NCBI GenBank assembly: GCA_947044365.1
Contig: OX345638.1
Location: forward strand, 7,387,201-7,451,200
Origin: Petrosia ficiformis
Taxonomy: Eukaryota > Porifera > Demospongiae > Haplosclerida > Petrosiidae
Length of the DNA stretch: 64,000 bases
Direction of reading: 5' to 3'
The notes beneath the pieces were generated by a model. It had not been told where the DNA came from. It worked only from the letters and a program-made list of their open reading frames with translations, and did not search any database. This document shows, piece by piece, positions 23,632 through 37,019 of this stretch (position 1 is its first letter; each line of letters begins with the position of its first letter). Made by a program: the position numbers and the translations under genes.

Positions 23632-24253
23632 AGGTTATGCATTATAGATGGATTCACATACTTGTAATCAACATGTAGAGACATGTATTTATCTGCTTCT
23701 TTCTTTATTACATTTTATAAACATTTACTATTAAATTACATAAAAAGTAAAAGGTTATTTTAACCTTCAGTTGGTTACATCAGTGAATTTTGATGTTGTT
23801 TTCTCAAAGCTGATTTGTTTTTTTCTGCTAGGTGCACTAATGGGTCATTTTAACCCTCGTTTGGTTACATGACAATATTAATAATAATTATGCTCCTGAA
23901 ACTATGTGTATATTGACTAGTAAAGAAAACATGCCTTGTTCTTTGTACAGGTGCAAGATTAAAGTCTCTGTAATGAATGTAATGATTTGTGGTGATTACA
24001 GATAATTCCCCAGTGAGATGTCGTTTTCCAATTGTTGCTATATGTTCCTTGTGTTATGTACTTATCCTGACTGAGTTTCGTTACTCTTCACTACCCTTCA
24101 TTACCCAGTAATAATCATTGTATGGTACTCCATGTAGTGCTGTACAGTCATTGTGTTTTGTGTATACCATGAAAAATGTAATGTTTCATTACTGTATAGC
24201 TCTTAGTATCAAGCATTGATGAGGCAAAATTATTAATCATAGTGAATATATAC

Positions 24254-24799
24254 CCAGCCCCAGTGCAAGACAACACGAGCGAAACCGGTGCTTTAACTGG
24301 TTTATAGTACAGTATTAGTACTTTGGATTGATACAATGGAGAAGAAGAATGAAGTACTTAGCGTTCTTGCACTAAACCCGAGGTAAGCGCATTGTTTTCT
24401 AGTGTTATAAACAACATCCGGAAAATATAGAACAGGATGTGGTCAAAAAAGTGTGCTATATGGAAAATATAGAACAGTCGGTACCTTGGATGTTAGGCGT
24501 GAAAGTGCTTTAAATATATATTTATATTTATATTTATAGCACTTTCACGCCTAACATCAAAGGTACCGACTGTTTTATATTTTCCATATAGCACACTTTT
24601 TTGACCACATCCTGTTCTATATTTTCCGGATGTTGTTTATATATAACACTAGAAAACAACGCGCTTACCTTGGGTTTAGTGCAAGAACACTAAGTACTTC
24701 ATTTTTCTTCTCCATTGCATCAATCCAAAGTACTATAAACCAGTTAAAGCACCGGGTTTGCTCGTGTTGTCTTGGAAAATATAGCACTGGGGGTGGGGT
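24254..24799. mobile_element. Large palindromic fold-back element, unit A
   Basis: Two arms of about 250 bp are separated by a short AT-rich centre (about 24507-24545). The arms carry GGAAAATATAGAACAG and GTGCAAGAACACTAAG with only scattered mismatches. The outer ends are CAGCCCCAGTGC and GCACTGGGGG. Open frames inside are by-products of the palindrome. Confidence 0.85.
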
Positions 24800-25406
24800 C
24801 TCGAAGCCTCATAAAGCACTCAACTAATACATATATATATAATATATATATACATGTACCTGTAGTAATTCTGACTGTTGGTTTGGTGACTGCCAAATGA
24901 TCAACGTTACACACTGTTTTATTATATTAAAATACATAAAGGATATATGTACCAATTATAATCAATTATCATGCCTAATTTCTTGTATTAGATGCACAAA
25001 GAAGGTTTGGAAACGTACAATGACTCAATTACAATACTTATTCTACATCTATTAGACAGGATAAGGGATGATTATAATTACATGTATATCCATAAAAACC
25101 TACAAGACCAATTAAACATTATTCCTTCCGACTGAATTTGTTATTTTAACAATTTTATTACACTGATATGCTTAACACAGTAAATATTACAAGTATGCTT
25201 GTAGGATGTAGCTGTATTCAAACTCCTCCACTCCAAATGCTAAACCATAGTATGAATAATTCCTTTTGATGTTAGAGATGATCTAATGAGGGATTTATAT
25301 TTAGTATAAATATTGGTTAGAGAATAAATCCTACCCGGTTTGAATAGTGGAAATGACATACATGCAAGTCCCAGACAGTGAAGACAATAAAAATTGAATA
25401 TCTATA

Positions 25407-25568
25407 CAGTGAAACCCCTTTATTGAGGACACCCCTGTATTAAGGACACTTACAAATGTCTCAAACTGTACTTTATAATGTAAATTCACCCATAGCTGAA
25501 ATGAGAACATCACTGTATTCAGGACACTCATATTTGTTCCAGGTGTCCGGAATAGAGGGGTTCCACTG
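25407..25568. mobile_element. pogo/Tigger-like MITE flanked by TA (unit A)
   Basis: The ends CAGTGAAACCCCTTTATT and AATAGAGGGGTTCCACTG are flanked by TA on both sides. The CAGTGGAACCCC terminus with TA target is typical of pogo-type elements. It is nested inside a longer TIR element seen complete in unit B. Confidence 0.75.
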
Positions 25569-25645
25569 TATACTGTTAGGATTTTATGAAATAACAGGCT
25601 ACAGGTTGTTAGGGGTTTCACTAGTACTGTATAGATAATCAATTT

Positions 25646-25662
25646 GGAAAATGTACGTCGGT
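25646..25662. other. 17-bp filler at the tandem-duplication junction
   Basis: Between the last base of unit A homology (AATCAATTT) and the first of unit B (GTTAAACCG) lie 17 bases without a match at either the 9928 or the 42019 flank. Short filler of this sort is common at end-joining junctions. Confidence 0.7.
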
Positions 25663-25667
25663 GTTAA

Positions 25668-25898
25668 ACCGAAATTAAATTAGGTATTTTACTGAAGGAT
25701 GCAATAAAGGAATATGATGGGTGTGACAGACACTTTGATATGAATGATAAGTATATAAAGAAGTCAGAGGATGGACATACCATCGATGACTTTAAACAAT
25801 TTGTAAGTTCTTGAAAGGTACGTCTTTTTGGAGAAAGCAGGCCAGACAACATTGAAGTGAATGATAAAGTAGTCCTCCAGTCTTTTGTCATGTCATAA
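25668..25898 (+). pseudogene. Orphan coding exon upstream of Q, unit B copy
   Basis: It reads LLKDAIKEYDGCDRHFDMND and DGHTIDDFKQFVSS followed by a stop. One missing and one added A relative to unit A change the frame. Same unknown origin as the unit A copy. Confidence 0.4.
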
Positions 25899-26220
25899 TG
25901 TTAATCTGTTCATAGTTTGAGTTAAAGCATAATTATATACATTAAGTTGTATTATACATTATAGTACATATAAAGTCGTCACAGTTAATATTGAAGTCAT
26001 CGTGTGTATACAGGGAAAATGATTATTAATGACTATACCTAAAAACTATCAATAGTTGTTTTCATATTGTCTTGACAGTAAACAACACTATCATAATTCA
26101 TCTATTGTTGTATAGTCACATGCACTAGCTAACAGGATGTGTCGTTTAAGAAGTGCATATAATTGCAAGTTTTAAAGTGAATATCTAGGATGTGCATAAT
26201 CTGTTTGAATCAAGAACACT

Positions 26221-27656
26221 ATGGCAGCAGCTCCAGCAGCTGCAGCTCCAGCTCCACGGTAATATACAGGTTTTGACTAGATATGCTTTTCTCAATTTGT
26301 ATATTATAATGAGAGGAAAACGTATATGAATTTCACAACTATTGAAGGAGTAAATTACAAAAAAATCAAATATATATGTGATTCTTCATAGCTAGGTCAA
26401 ATGCTTTTTTCACCTGGGCTGAGGGAAAAATGTACATCACGAATAATTGTTTCATTAATTCTGTACTATATTTTTACTGTCTATTTTTCTTTCAGTACTG
26501 AATCAACTGAAGGTCTTTTCAATCTCTGGTAAGATAATAGTATAAAAAATCACTTGAATATTCCATATTTCTTTACACAACTGACATGATTATAATTATA
26601 ACTTTATTCCCAACTTCTATTAGGGAACTACATCGAAAAGAGACATATGAAGTTTTTTATCCTAAGGCTTTCGCAACAGCTGAAAACTGTTACTTCCCAT
26701 GGAAAGAAAACACATGGGTAGAGGAAGTAACCGAAAGACTTCCTGAGGATAAACCTCGCAGTTATCCTCCAAAGGTCAAAATACAAGTTAATGAAGTTAC
26801 TCATATCACACATTGTGAACAGTTTCGTAAAATTTTAGAAAGAGGTAGACTCCAATTTAAAGCAAATGAAAAACTTGGTCGAATGAACTCTTATTTAACG
26901 AAGGATGGTGAAATGGGAAAAAGCGTTCATGGTGTGGCATTGCTACCTGGAAACTACTCCTGGTGGGGAATTGAGCTGCCAAGTGGATTTCCTCCTCCAC
27001 AATTAGAGGGTCAGTGTGATGGATTGAGACCAATACTATCTCCTCTTTTTAAACCTTCAGAGTCAATTTATGGCACTGTTAAAATCAAAACTACGTTCAG
27101 TGATTTAAAACATTCATATTGTCAGAGCCGACTAGCAAGCCTGGGGGGTTCTATTGGTCCTGGATCAGTAAAAGTTGGTTTTAAAATTGGTGGTACATTG
27201 TTTTACAAGAGAGAGGTTTGCTTTGTTATTATTATGTACATGAAAAGAGATCCTCGTGCTGAGGCTAATTTAGACGAGTATCCTGATTGTGATTTTGACA
27301 ATGAGCTTACCATTTTCAGGCCTTTTAGTAGAGTGGAATATGACGAACGATGTATACCATCAAGTTGGGATACATATGTTTTTGCTCTATTCTTTCCATT
27401 AGAAGAATCAGAAGCATTACTTCAAATGAACCGCGAACAACTGAATCTATCATTGGTTTCTCATTATAATTTCGACTCAAATGGAAAGAGAATAAGGTAT
27501 GGATCACTGGAAAATAATATTTGCCATTCATCTAAAAAAGTTGGACACTGTCCTGATAGAAAGCTTGACTGTATTCCAATAGATGATTTACGACATGAGC
27601 TTGAACGTGGTGGTACAACTACCATCTCTGGAAGAGGTGTAGTAACTAGATGGTGA
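26221..27656 (+). CDS. Gene Q, copy B: unrecognised 367-aa protein, three exons
   Basis: Exons 26221-26258, 26496-26528 and 26624-27656, with the same splice sites as copy A at an offset of 15745. The long exon encodes the same protein as copy A without any amino-acid change, while flanking non-coding sequence differs by single bases and indels. An intact frame in both copies supports a functional protein or a very recent duplication. Domain content and caveats are as given for copy A. Confidence 0.72.
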
Positions 27657-27909
27657 TAATAATTTTAAACTTAAACCTTCGTAATTATTTTATAATTCTT
27701 GTGAAATTTAATAATTATTAACTTTTAATTTTGTTATTCTGTTTAAAGATTTTTATTTATTAACCTTTACTGTTTCAACCTCAAAATTCAGAACAATAAT
27801 GGAACAATTAATAATCATTATAATTATTAACTGAATTCATCACTTGTGTATCAAATGCAGCAAGTAATGTAATTGATCAATATGGTATACAAGTCAGTTA
27901 TACACCTGA

Positions 27910-28065
<156 letters not shown>

Positions 28066-28449
28066 TAAATACATGTAAGATGAGTGTCTACTTTCAGTAC
28101 TGTATATGTATGTATTCTCTGAAGAAATGTATGTTGGTATGTATGTATGTATGTATGTATGTATGTATGTATGTATGTATGTATGTATGTATGTATGTAT
28201 GTGTGTATGTGTGTATGTATGTGTGTATGTATGAACTGAAGTTTGCAGCCTTCTGTGTATAAATCGTAGTAATAGCAAATTGACTTCATGCACTATAAAA
28301 CCTTACAGCATAGATATAATATACAATAAAAATTTCTTTCAAAGTAATTTGTGGTTAAATAAACTTTTCACAGCATTAATTATAATATACATTCTGTTAA
28401 TCCTATATCCGAGTCAAGAAATGAATTGATTTGTAATTCAAATTTCTGA

Positions 28450-29025
28450 AAGGTACGTCTCTTTGGAGAAAGCAGGCCAGACAACATTAGGTAATGAAGT
28501 GGATGATAAAGTAGTCCAGTCTTTTGTCATGTCATAATGTTAATCTGTTCATAATTTGAGTTAAAGCATAATTATATATTAACATTAAGTTGTATTATAC
28601 ATTATAGCACATATAATTAAAACTTGTTTATAGAATATCTTTAATCTCTTATTTTTTCTTTCAGTAATACCGAATCAACTGAAGATCTTGTCCATCTCGA
28701 GTATAAAAACCGCTTTTCCATCAAATATTGCATTTATTTACATAATAGTAATTACAACTTTTTTTCTCAACTTCTATTATGTTTAATTAGTGAACTAGAA
28801 GTTAAAAGTTCCAAAGAAGTGACCAAGAGATTGTCTACCGATGTACCTGGCATTACCCCTCCAAAGGTCAAAATACGAGCTAATGTCTGCTCCAAAACTA
28901 GAGGGCACTTGTAAAGAAATGAGACCAAGTCTTATCTCCCTTCAAAACACTCAATATTTAAAATGAAAACTACATTTAGTGATTTAAAAAAATGTATTGT
29001 CTAAGCCAATTAGCAAGCCTGTTTC
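28450..29025 (+). pseudogene. Broken second copy of gene Q (unit B)
   Basis: Equivalent of 12690-13260: exon 2-like NTESTEDL after TTTCAG at 28664, then fragments of exon 3 with deletions and stops. Confidence 0.72.
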
Positions 29026-30780
29026 TGTATTTCATTATTTTTTCTTAAAGTTTGTGAATAAAAATAGTATATTTTACACCACTTCAAATTTAGAAAATGC
29101 CATACTATTCAGAAAATTAATAATTATAATTACGTTTGACATAAGCACTATAATATTGTATTAACCAACTCATTTTGGCTGGTGAATTGGTCAATATCAT
29201 TACATTTCACTATTACAATGTAGTTATAACTATTTACGTGATTATAACTACTTTTCCGTACAATTAACAAATTGGTTTGAAACTGTGAGCATTTTAATCC
29301 TATAGTGAAACTCAAATCGGACCATGGACTAAGCCTTGGTACTCATTTGACATGAAAAATAATTGTTTCATATTGAATTGGGTCAAACATTTTTCAGGAA
29401 GTGCATAATGATGTCCTTGTAAATACACACCTGTAGTCTTTCCAGATTTAGGTGGCTAAATGTACAGGGACAGGTAAGTGTGGCACCTCTTGTCCCAAAT
29501 ATTTCTCAATAAATAGTGTTTGTGTTGACAGGAAATATTATTAGTTGATGACATATCACAGAAATCATTTTGATTGGTCAATGATGGAGGTAGTACAGTG
29601 TTTGGTTAGTCTTGAAGCTGAGAATAGAAACAAGTTTCACTATCCAATATATACTAATGTGTGATGAAAACATACATTTTACTGTCAGAGAATTTAATTC
29701 CATTAATTGTTACATGTACATACATGTATTTACATGTAAGACAGTGACTACTAATTAAAATAATGTAAATTCATTAACAGTGTATGAGTTACATATGCAC
29801 ATACATGTATCAGAGAGTACGGTAGTACTCTCTATGTAGGGATGGCACGGAAAAAAAATGGCCGCCCATGCATTTCAATTGCAAGTGATGAGCTGAAATC
29901 TCTGGTAATATATACACATAAGTTTCTATACACACATGCCTGTTTATATCTAGTGTTTTTATGACTACCAATACCTTCTAGATGGCCGAAGATTATTGTT
30001 AAGGTAGAGAACCGGCGAGTGGCAAAACTGGCAAAATCTTCATCATATTATTTTCCAGACAAATCATTTTTTTGTTTGTTGACCTATCACGATGATTCTA
30101 GCACCATTCCCGTCGCATTTATAGTAAAAATGTAAGCAACATAGTAAGAATGTAAGCAACATAGTAAGAAAGTAACCAACATAGTGAGTAAGTAAGCAAC
30201 ACAGTAAGAAAGTAAGCAACATAGTAAGAAAATAAGCAACATAGTAAGGAAGTACACAACACAGTAAGTAAGTAGCACTGTTACATTAGTAGTTGGTGTC
30301 TTACATGTAAACAAGAATAATAAAAAAACATTTTCAATAAAAATGAAAGAAGATGTAGGGATGTCAAAACCCAAAAAGCAAGCAAACAAGGTTGGGAAGC
30401 TAACTTAGGACCCAAAATTAAACAAACCACTTCCATATAACCCTACATAATTACAGCTTTTTGTACAGAGGTGTAAGCACTTATATATCCGTTATATCTA
30501 AATTACTGTGAGATTCTTTATTGTGTAATGAATGTACTTTATATAATAGATATATATGTAGTCTCAGGAGCATATTATTCATAGTAATATTGAAACTCAT
30601 GTTACAGTAACCATAGATAATAAATACTACTATTAATTATCTATGTTGCGTAGTATTTATTATCTATGCAGTAACCAAACATGGGTTCAAATAACTATAC
30701 AGTGATAGTACTATTTTACAGATTGATACAAGTTACAATCATATTCTTTTAACCTATTTCCATCTTTTCAACCGTCATGC
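29026..30780. other. Non-coding stretch with unit-B-specific rearrangement
   Basis: 29806-30110 has no match in unit A. 30125-30275 holds 20-bp AGTAAGAAAGTAAGCAACAT-type repeats. About 30480-30690 is the reverse complement of 14171-14370. No gene is seen. Confidence 0.55.
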
Positions 30781-30847
30781 CTGTTGGAAAATGAAACTCA
30801 CAAGCTACTTGAATTTCAAGTAGCTTGTGAGTTTCATTTTCCAACAG
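30781..30847. repeat. Perfect 67-bp palindrome
   Basis: Two 33-base arms beginning CTGTTGGAAAATGAAACTCA meet around a single T with no mismatch. It is absent from unit A and lies at the edge of the rearranged segment. A single-arm version (TTTCATTTTCCAACAG) occurs at about 17410 and 33800. Confidence 0.95.
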
Positions 30848-31458
30848 AATTGGCTATAATAGAGCAGTGCAAAAAATTAGAAATACACATGAACACATGA
30901 TACATTTATACTAGAAAAAAGAGTGAACACAGGTATAGGCATAGGTATAGGCAGTTTAGTTGCCTATAATGTGACTGTTGGTTTGGGTACTGCACTAGGG
31001 CAGTACCAAAACCAACAGGCGATACTATCGGTCAATTTCGATTATACTCGATACCTGGACAGTATCGATTACTAATCGATTACAGTGCATTACTATCGAT
31101 ACTCTGCGCACGTGCATACTAAGTAAAAATTCACCTTTTTACAGCTGTAAGCAACTAAGCGTAATTGATTGTAATTGTACAATGACATCAGATGATACTC
31201 AGGATAGTACTACTGACTTTGAATCTGATAGTGATGTTTCTCTTCTCTCCTCTCACAAAAGACCCACCAGATAGCTACAGAAGTCCTTTTTTTGAACAGT
31301 TTTTTAATTAAAGTAATTTGAAAGTAATCAAAAAATAATTGAATACTTGATGAATGTAATCAGTAATCGTAATCATTTTAAAATTTTTGGTATCGCCCAT
31401 CACTATACTAAATAGTTACACGTGGTTTTAGACTCCTCCCATAAGAGAAACAAAGCAA

Positions 31459-33310
31459 ATGTCTCGAGAGGTAGAAGCGGCTTATAATAGAGACGAAAAT
31501 GGAGAAAACCAATGGACTACCAAAGTACAGAGTTGCTTCACCCCACACTCAACAATAGCAATTGATTCTTTTAAGTCCTGGCAAGACATAGTAGAAATTG
31601 TTGCAAGAGGAGTTTTACTGGTAAAGCTGTAAAAACGACATGCACTTTTGTACTTGGGTCTATATATCCATCTATATAATTATATTTGTTATTATAATAT
31701 ACTCTATATATTAAATTCTGCAGGCTATTCTTCTGATAGTAATTATCGTCAGTACAATTGTCATAGACCAAGCTAATCAGTTTCAGGACAGACTTACTCA
31801 TGGTGTTGAATATAACAGTTTCCACACTGTTGCAGTGTGGACACTGGTGTCAGCCAATGTAGCATTTATTTACGAATCAATATATATCATGCCTGCACAA
31901 TTACTGAACTTTCAATGGATGAGTAAAGGTCACATTCCTGCAGTCACTGTGGTAAGCCTGTTTGAAGTGTATATATTTTAAGATAGATCCACTCAACAAT
32001 GTAATTTTATACTTAGATCACTGTTGAAAATGGGGTGCTCATATGCATGTTTAAAAATAGCACCCCTTAGGTGTAAGCCTTGGTTGTTATGGAGATTTTA
32101 TAGACTAAAAATATAGTAAATCATTCAATAGGTGCGATATTTTCAACATCATAACTTTGTACACACTAACTAATTTTGTGAAAGCACTTAAGTTTCCACG
32201 GCTACCTGGCTTGTATCCAATGAGTGTTATTTTTAAAACTGCATATGAGTACTCCATTTTTAACATGCATATGAGCATTACATATCTATCTATCATCTCT
32301 TCAGGACAATATTTTCAATGTGGTGTTAGCTATATGGCTGTTAGCAGTAGCCATCTACTTAGAAAATTATGGTACCTTTATTAAGAGTAAAAGAGATGAT
32401 TTCAATTATTTAAAAGATTCTAATGTCAATCCACTGGTACAAGATTTACACGACAAACTTTCAAACACAGTAATAGCTGCTGCAGTAAGTGTGTATATAA
32501 AATTGTTAGTGTTGTTTTGGTTGGGGATTACATTGCAGTTATAGTTTAATTTTAGTTTTGAAAGCCACAAGTAAGATTATCACTAAAAATGAATGGGTTA
32601 TTTTAACCTTCTTTTGGTTACATGAGTTTCAATTTCTCCTGAGACTATATAAATCAATGCTGCTTTCTTGTCTTTGATTTTGATCTATATTTACCAGTAT
32701 ATAGAATTAATGGTACATACATGTACTGACTTTTCAAATCTCTATGCAGTACATCACATATTATAAGTACAACTTCATGTACATATTTATTTGAAATGAG
32801 CTAGTAACATCTGTTGTTTTCGCAGATGTTGGAATTGGAATACTAATAATACACCACAGGTTTAATGCTATGCTACATATATAGCTACATTGTATTAATA
32901 TGTTTGTTATCATATGCTTTATTATGACATGTACTTCATAGTAGTCAATATAGATCAAGATCAAATGAACTGTGACTTGTATATATTACCTAGCAGGAAA
33001 ATAAATCACCATGGAGGAAAATATAATTGTAATTTTTTTTATTAGTTTAGTTATAGTTTTGGTTGTGTTTTCAGATTTCATGTTAAAATGGTGGACTCCA
33101 TTACTAAAATATGCTTTAGTTTTGGTATACCCAAACAACACTACAAATTACACTAAATTTATATATTCACTCATTCTTTTTTCAATTCAGTTTTTCACAT
33201 TCTTAAGTTCTGTGGCATTCCATTTTCTCAATCTTTTGCATTGCATTCGATTTTGTCATAAATATGGAACTTTATTTACTATTCAAGTGGGATCTGAAGG
33301 ACAGTTGTAG
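31459..33310 (+). CDS. Four-transmembrane protein P2b
   Basis: Exons 31459-31620, 31724-31951, 32305-32484 and 33191-33310, all phase 0 (54+76+60+39 = 229 aa). The sequence is almost the same as P2a but lacks its 24-bp exon-4 duplication. Differences include an Arg-to-Gln change before LLNFQWM and an Asn-to-His change in TM4. All splice sites and the frame are intact. Same predicted topology as P1, with both termini cytosolic and four hydrophobic segments. Confidence 0.7.
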
Positions 33311-34310
33311 CTCCAACAACAGAGATGATAATATTAATCTTCCAAGAAGTAATAAGTAATTTTAACCTTCATGATCAGTTAGGTACATCAGTGGATTTAG
33401 ATGCAATTCTCAAAGAGCTGACTTGTTTTTCCTGTTAATAGGTGCACTGATGAGATTTACATACTTAGCAGTATAATTTGTATTATTCTTTTCACCATTC
33501 TTTATTATGACATATACTTCACATACTTGTCAATATAGATCAAGATTAAAAGAAACAAATTACTACAATCCAAAGATAGAATTGTTAAAATAACAAATTT
33601 AGTGTTTAGTGCAGTTGCAAGGATTTAACAATTAATTGGTTGCTATAGATACATACATCTATCGCCATAGCTACTTTATAATAATTATATTAAAGTTTTG
33701 AAACATTATACTACTGTTTTGCTGTAGGAAAAGATTGATACAACAGTAGAATCATATTCTTTCAGCTATTTCCTTTTCTAGTAGTTTGTGAATTTCATTT
33801 TCCAACAGAAATGGCTATATAGAGCAGTGCTAAAAATTGGTGATGCACATGAACATATAGAAAAAGCATGTATATTATATAGGTATAGGCAGTTTTAGTT
33901 GCCTATAATATCTGTATCTGAATTATAGGCAAAACCTAGTATAGGTACAACACTAATATGTGTCTAGATCTATTGTACTAATGATCAGTTGTATGTAGTT
34001 TATTATTTAGAGACAGATGTCTCGGCTCCATTATCTTATCCTATATATTAGTTCAAATTTTAGATCACTCATCCCACTGTTGTACTTATTACCAGGGGGG
34101 GGCACCCCCTAAGTTTTTTACTTGTATGAACATTTATTTGAAAATTATAAAAAGTGCATGAGTTGTTTACATAAATGACATGAAGGGTGCAGTTACTATA
34201 ACAACTGGTCAATCACTGAATGCAAACATAATTTTGTGTGTAACATTTGAACACAGAATTATTGCTCATAGCGCGGCAACCAAGATTAAGTGACCACACC
34301 CACTAATAAC

Positions 34311-34675
34311 TGGAGTTATTATAATTTGGCAAAGTCATTCCGATGCACTCCACAAGCTACTATTCAGAACAATTTTTTTCCATTTTGGGTTACTAGAGAA
34401 GGTGGTCTCAGATAACGGACGCAACTTTGTAAGTGCAGAATTGAAGTCTTTCTCAGATGTAACCGAGTAAAACATTATTTATCAGCACCATATCATCCTT
34501 CGTCAAATTACTTAGTGGAGCGTGCTCTTCAGATCTTCAAGCAAAGACTGAAGAAGCTCACAACAGGTTCACTGAATGTAAAAATTAATCATTTCCTCTT
34601 TAACTATAGGATTACACCACAAACCACGACTGGAACTTCTCCTGCCGAAATGTTCCCACTGCTGTACTTATTATA
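34311..34675 (+). pseudogene. Ty3/gypsy-type integrase relic (unit B)
   Basis: Equivalent of 17927-18305, with an additional small deletion before the SDNG motif. Same two frameshifts. Confidence 0.83.
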
Positions 34676-34867
34676 AATTTATAACTGAAGTTATTACAAT
34701 ACTGCTTTGTACATCTATTAGACAGCATAAGGATATTGAAATTACAAATATTTTCATGTATATCCAAAACAACCTACAACCAATTACACTGCAAAAATAG
34801 AATGAATTAGTTAAAATAACTAATTTAGTGGTTAGTACAGTTGCAAGGATTTAACAATTAGTTGGTT

Positions 34868-35256
34868 GTAGGCCTGAGCCTATTATTCCCGAAATATTGC
34901 CTAATATTCTATTCTGAATTTCCCAAAATAGTATCCTATTATTCGTAATGAAATCACCAATTATTCTTTTAAAATTTCCAAAATCACATTGTAAGTGGTG
35001 GATTCAATTGCACTCTATGCTTCCTAGAGATTTCTAAATGCTTAGGGCATCTTAATCGGCTCAATGACTATCTATCTCAGAAGATCTGGAACCACGAGAT
35101 GAAGAAAAGCTGTGTCACAGTCGGCCATTTTGTCCAACATGTGCCATCGTCTGCCATGTGGCAATTATTTTAACGCCAATTATTCCTGAAATTATTCTTA
35201 TTCTGGGAAGCTCCTATTATTCTTTTAATTATTCTGGAATAATAGGCGCATGCTTA
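34868..35256. mobile_element. hAT-type MITE with GTTGGTTG target duplication (unit B)
   Basis: Same element as 18504-18882 at the same site, 10 bp longer internally. Flanked by GTTGGTTG on both sides. Confidence 0.83.
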
Positions 35257-35595
35257 GTTGGTTGTTCAGAATACATACATCTTATACCAATTTAGAGTGC
35301 TGTCTACTCATATTTCATTTGAAAGATTGGAATACTGATGAACAATACACTACACTACATGTTGTACCTATATAATATTATGCTATGTATATATAGCTAC
35401 ATTGTATTACTATGTTTGTTACCATATGCCTTATTATGACATACATGTATACTTTATATTAGTCAATATATAGATCAAGATCAAAATAAACTGTGCAAAT
35501 ATTACCTATAGCAGGAAACATAAATCAGCATGGAGGAAAATATAATTGCATTGAAACTACTGTAACCAACTGAAGGTTAAAATAACCTATTACTT

Positions 35596-35650
35596 TTTAT
35601 GACCCGGCCCGTAGGGCCATCCCTATAATTGCTTTCCACGGGGTTTAATG

Positions 35651-35686
<36 letters not shown>

Positions 35687-36054
35687 GTTTGTGTCACTTG
35701 CGCGACTATGCGTTGTATACGTAGTTAAGTAAGTTGCCTCATTCCCGGGGGCTCGCTCGGTCAATTAATGGGCGTGGCGCGTAAACGAACGCGCAATCAA
35801 GCTCTACACACCAGCAGAAAGAAAGCTGTTGAACTTACGTAGAAACTGGAACTAATAGCTAGCTATTCTGCCTGAAATATATTCCTAAAGTTCTACAAGG
35901 TCCTTTGAAAGGTCAGGAGAGTAGATAATCAAAATAATAACTATAATAAGCTGTTGTCTTTCATGCTTGATAAAGTCAGCCATGATTACTGAATTCTGCA
36001 CACCACAAAGCAGTCATAGGGATGTTTTTTTCTCTATATACACTTTTTACAGTG
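35596..36054. repeat. GGCCCGTAGGGCC repeat family, copy in unit B
   Basis: Equivalent of 19222-19680 with no length difference. Confidence 0.75.
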
Positions 36055-36548
36055 TAGTGGGGTCAGTTGCTGTTAAAAGAGGGAGAACACTGCATTTGAA
36101 TTAGTCCTACAAAGCATTTGGGAACTTTTGAGTCCTGGTAACCAGGTTGAAGTTTTGGTTACAGAAAGTGAACAGTAGCCAAGATATCTCCAGCAAAGCC
36201 GCCACACTGTAAAAATTAACTGGTTATTTTAACACTTATTTGGTCACAGGCTGACTCACAGGAGTTTCAATGCTGTATTGATAATAAATACTATGCTTGT
36301 GAGATATAAATTATTGTAAATTTTCATTCAATTCTCTGTGGAGCACAATGTTATTTGTTGATAAATTCCATATCTGTGTACTTATAATAATAACAAATAA
36401 CAGATAACAAATTAAAACATTAATGTATATACATATATAGTATGGTTGTGACATCATCCCTTTGATGTGGTGAGTACTATATATTATATATAGACCTTCC
36501 ATTTGCACACTATGCAGTGTCACTATCATACAATATATTGTATATAGT

Positions 36549-36690
36549 ATGCTAACAGGTCCTATAAACAAAATATAGGACGCTCGTTTTGTGTCCTCGG
36601 ATGTGATATAGCCCTCTCAGGCTCGAGCTATATCACATCCTTGGACACAAAACATAAGTCCTACATTTTGTATATAGGACCTGTTAGCAT
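36549..36690. mobile_element. Fold-back element, unit B
   Basis: Equivalent of 20175-20316. Confidence 0.8.
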
Positions 36691-37019
36691 TGACAATGAA
36701 CATTACTGTTAAATCTTAGATGGATTTCCGAACTTGTAATCAACATGTAGATCCATGGATTTATCAGAATAGACTACTGTTTCTCTTTTTATTGAACATT
36801 TACCATTAAATTTAATTTAACACAGCCTTTTCGTGGCCAGATACAATTAATTACATGTACTTTAGTATACTAAATCTTTGACACGAAATGAGTAGATAGC
36901 ACCTTAAAATTATAGTGCTTCAACCCTTCAACTACATAATTGAATATAATTAGTACAAAGTATCTGTTGTACAAGATATATGTATTCTGATTTCTGAACC
37001 AACTAATTGTTTTTTAAGG

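Noticed and set aside
24630..24827. Open frame inside the large palindrome
   Set aside because: It runs through the hairpin arm and a (TA)n tract with no homology or partner exons.
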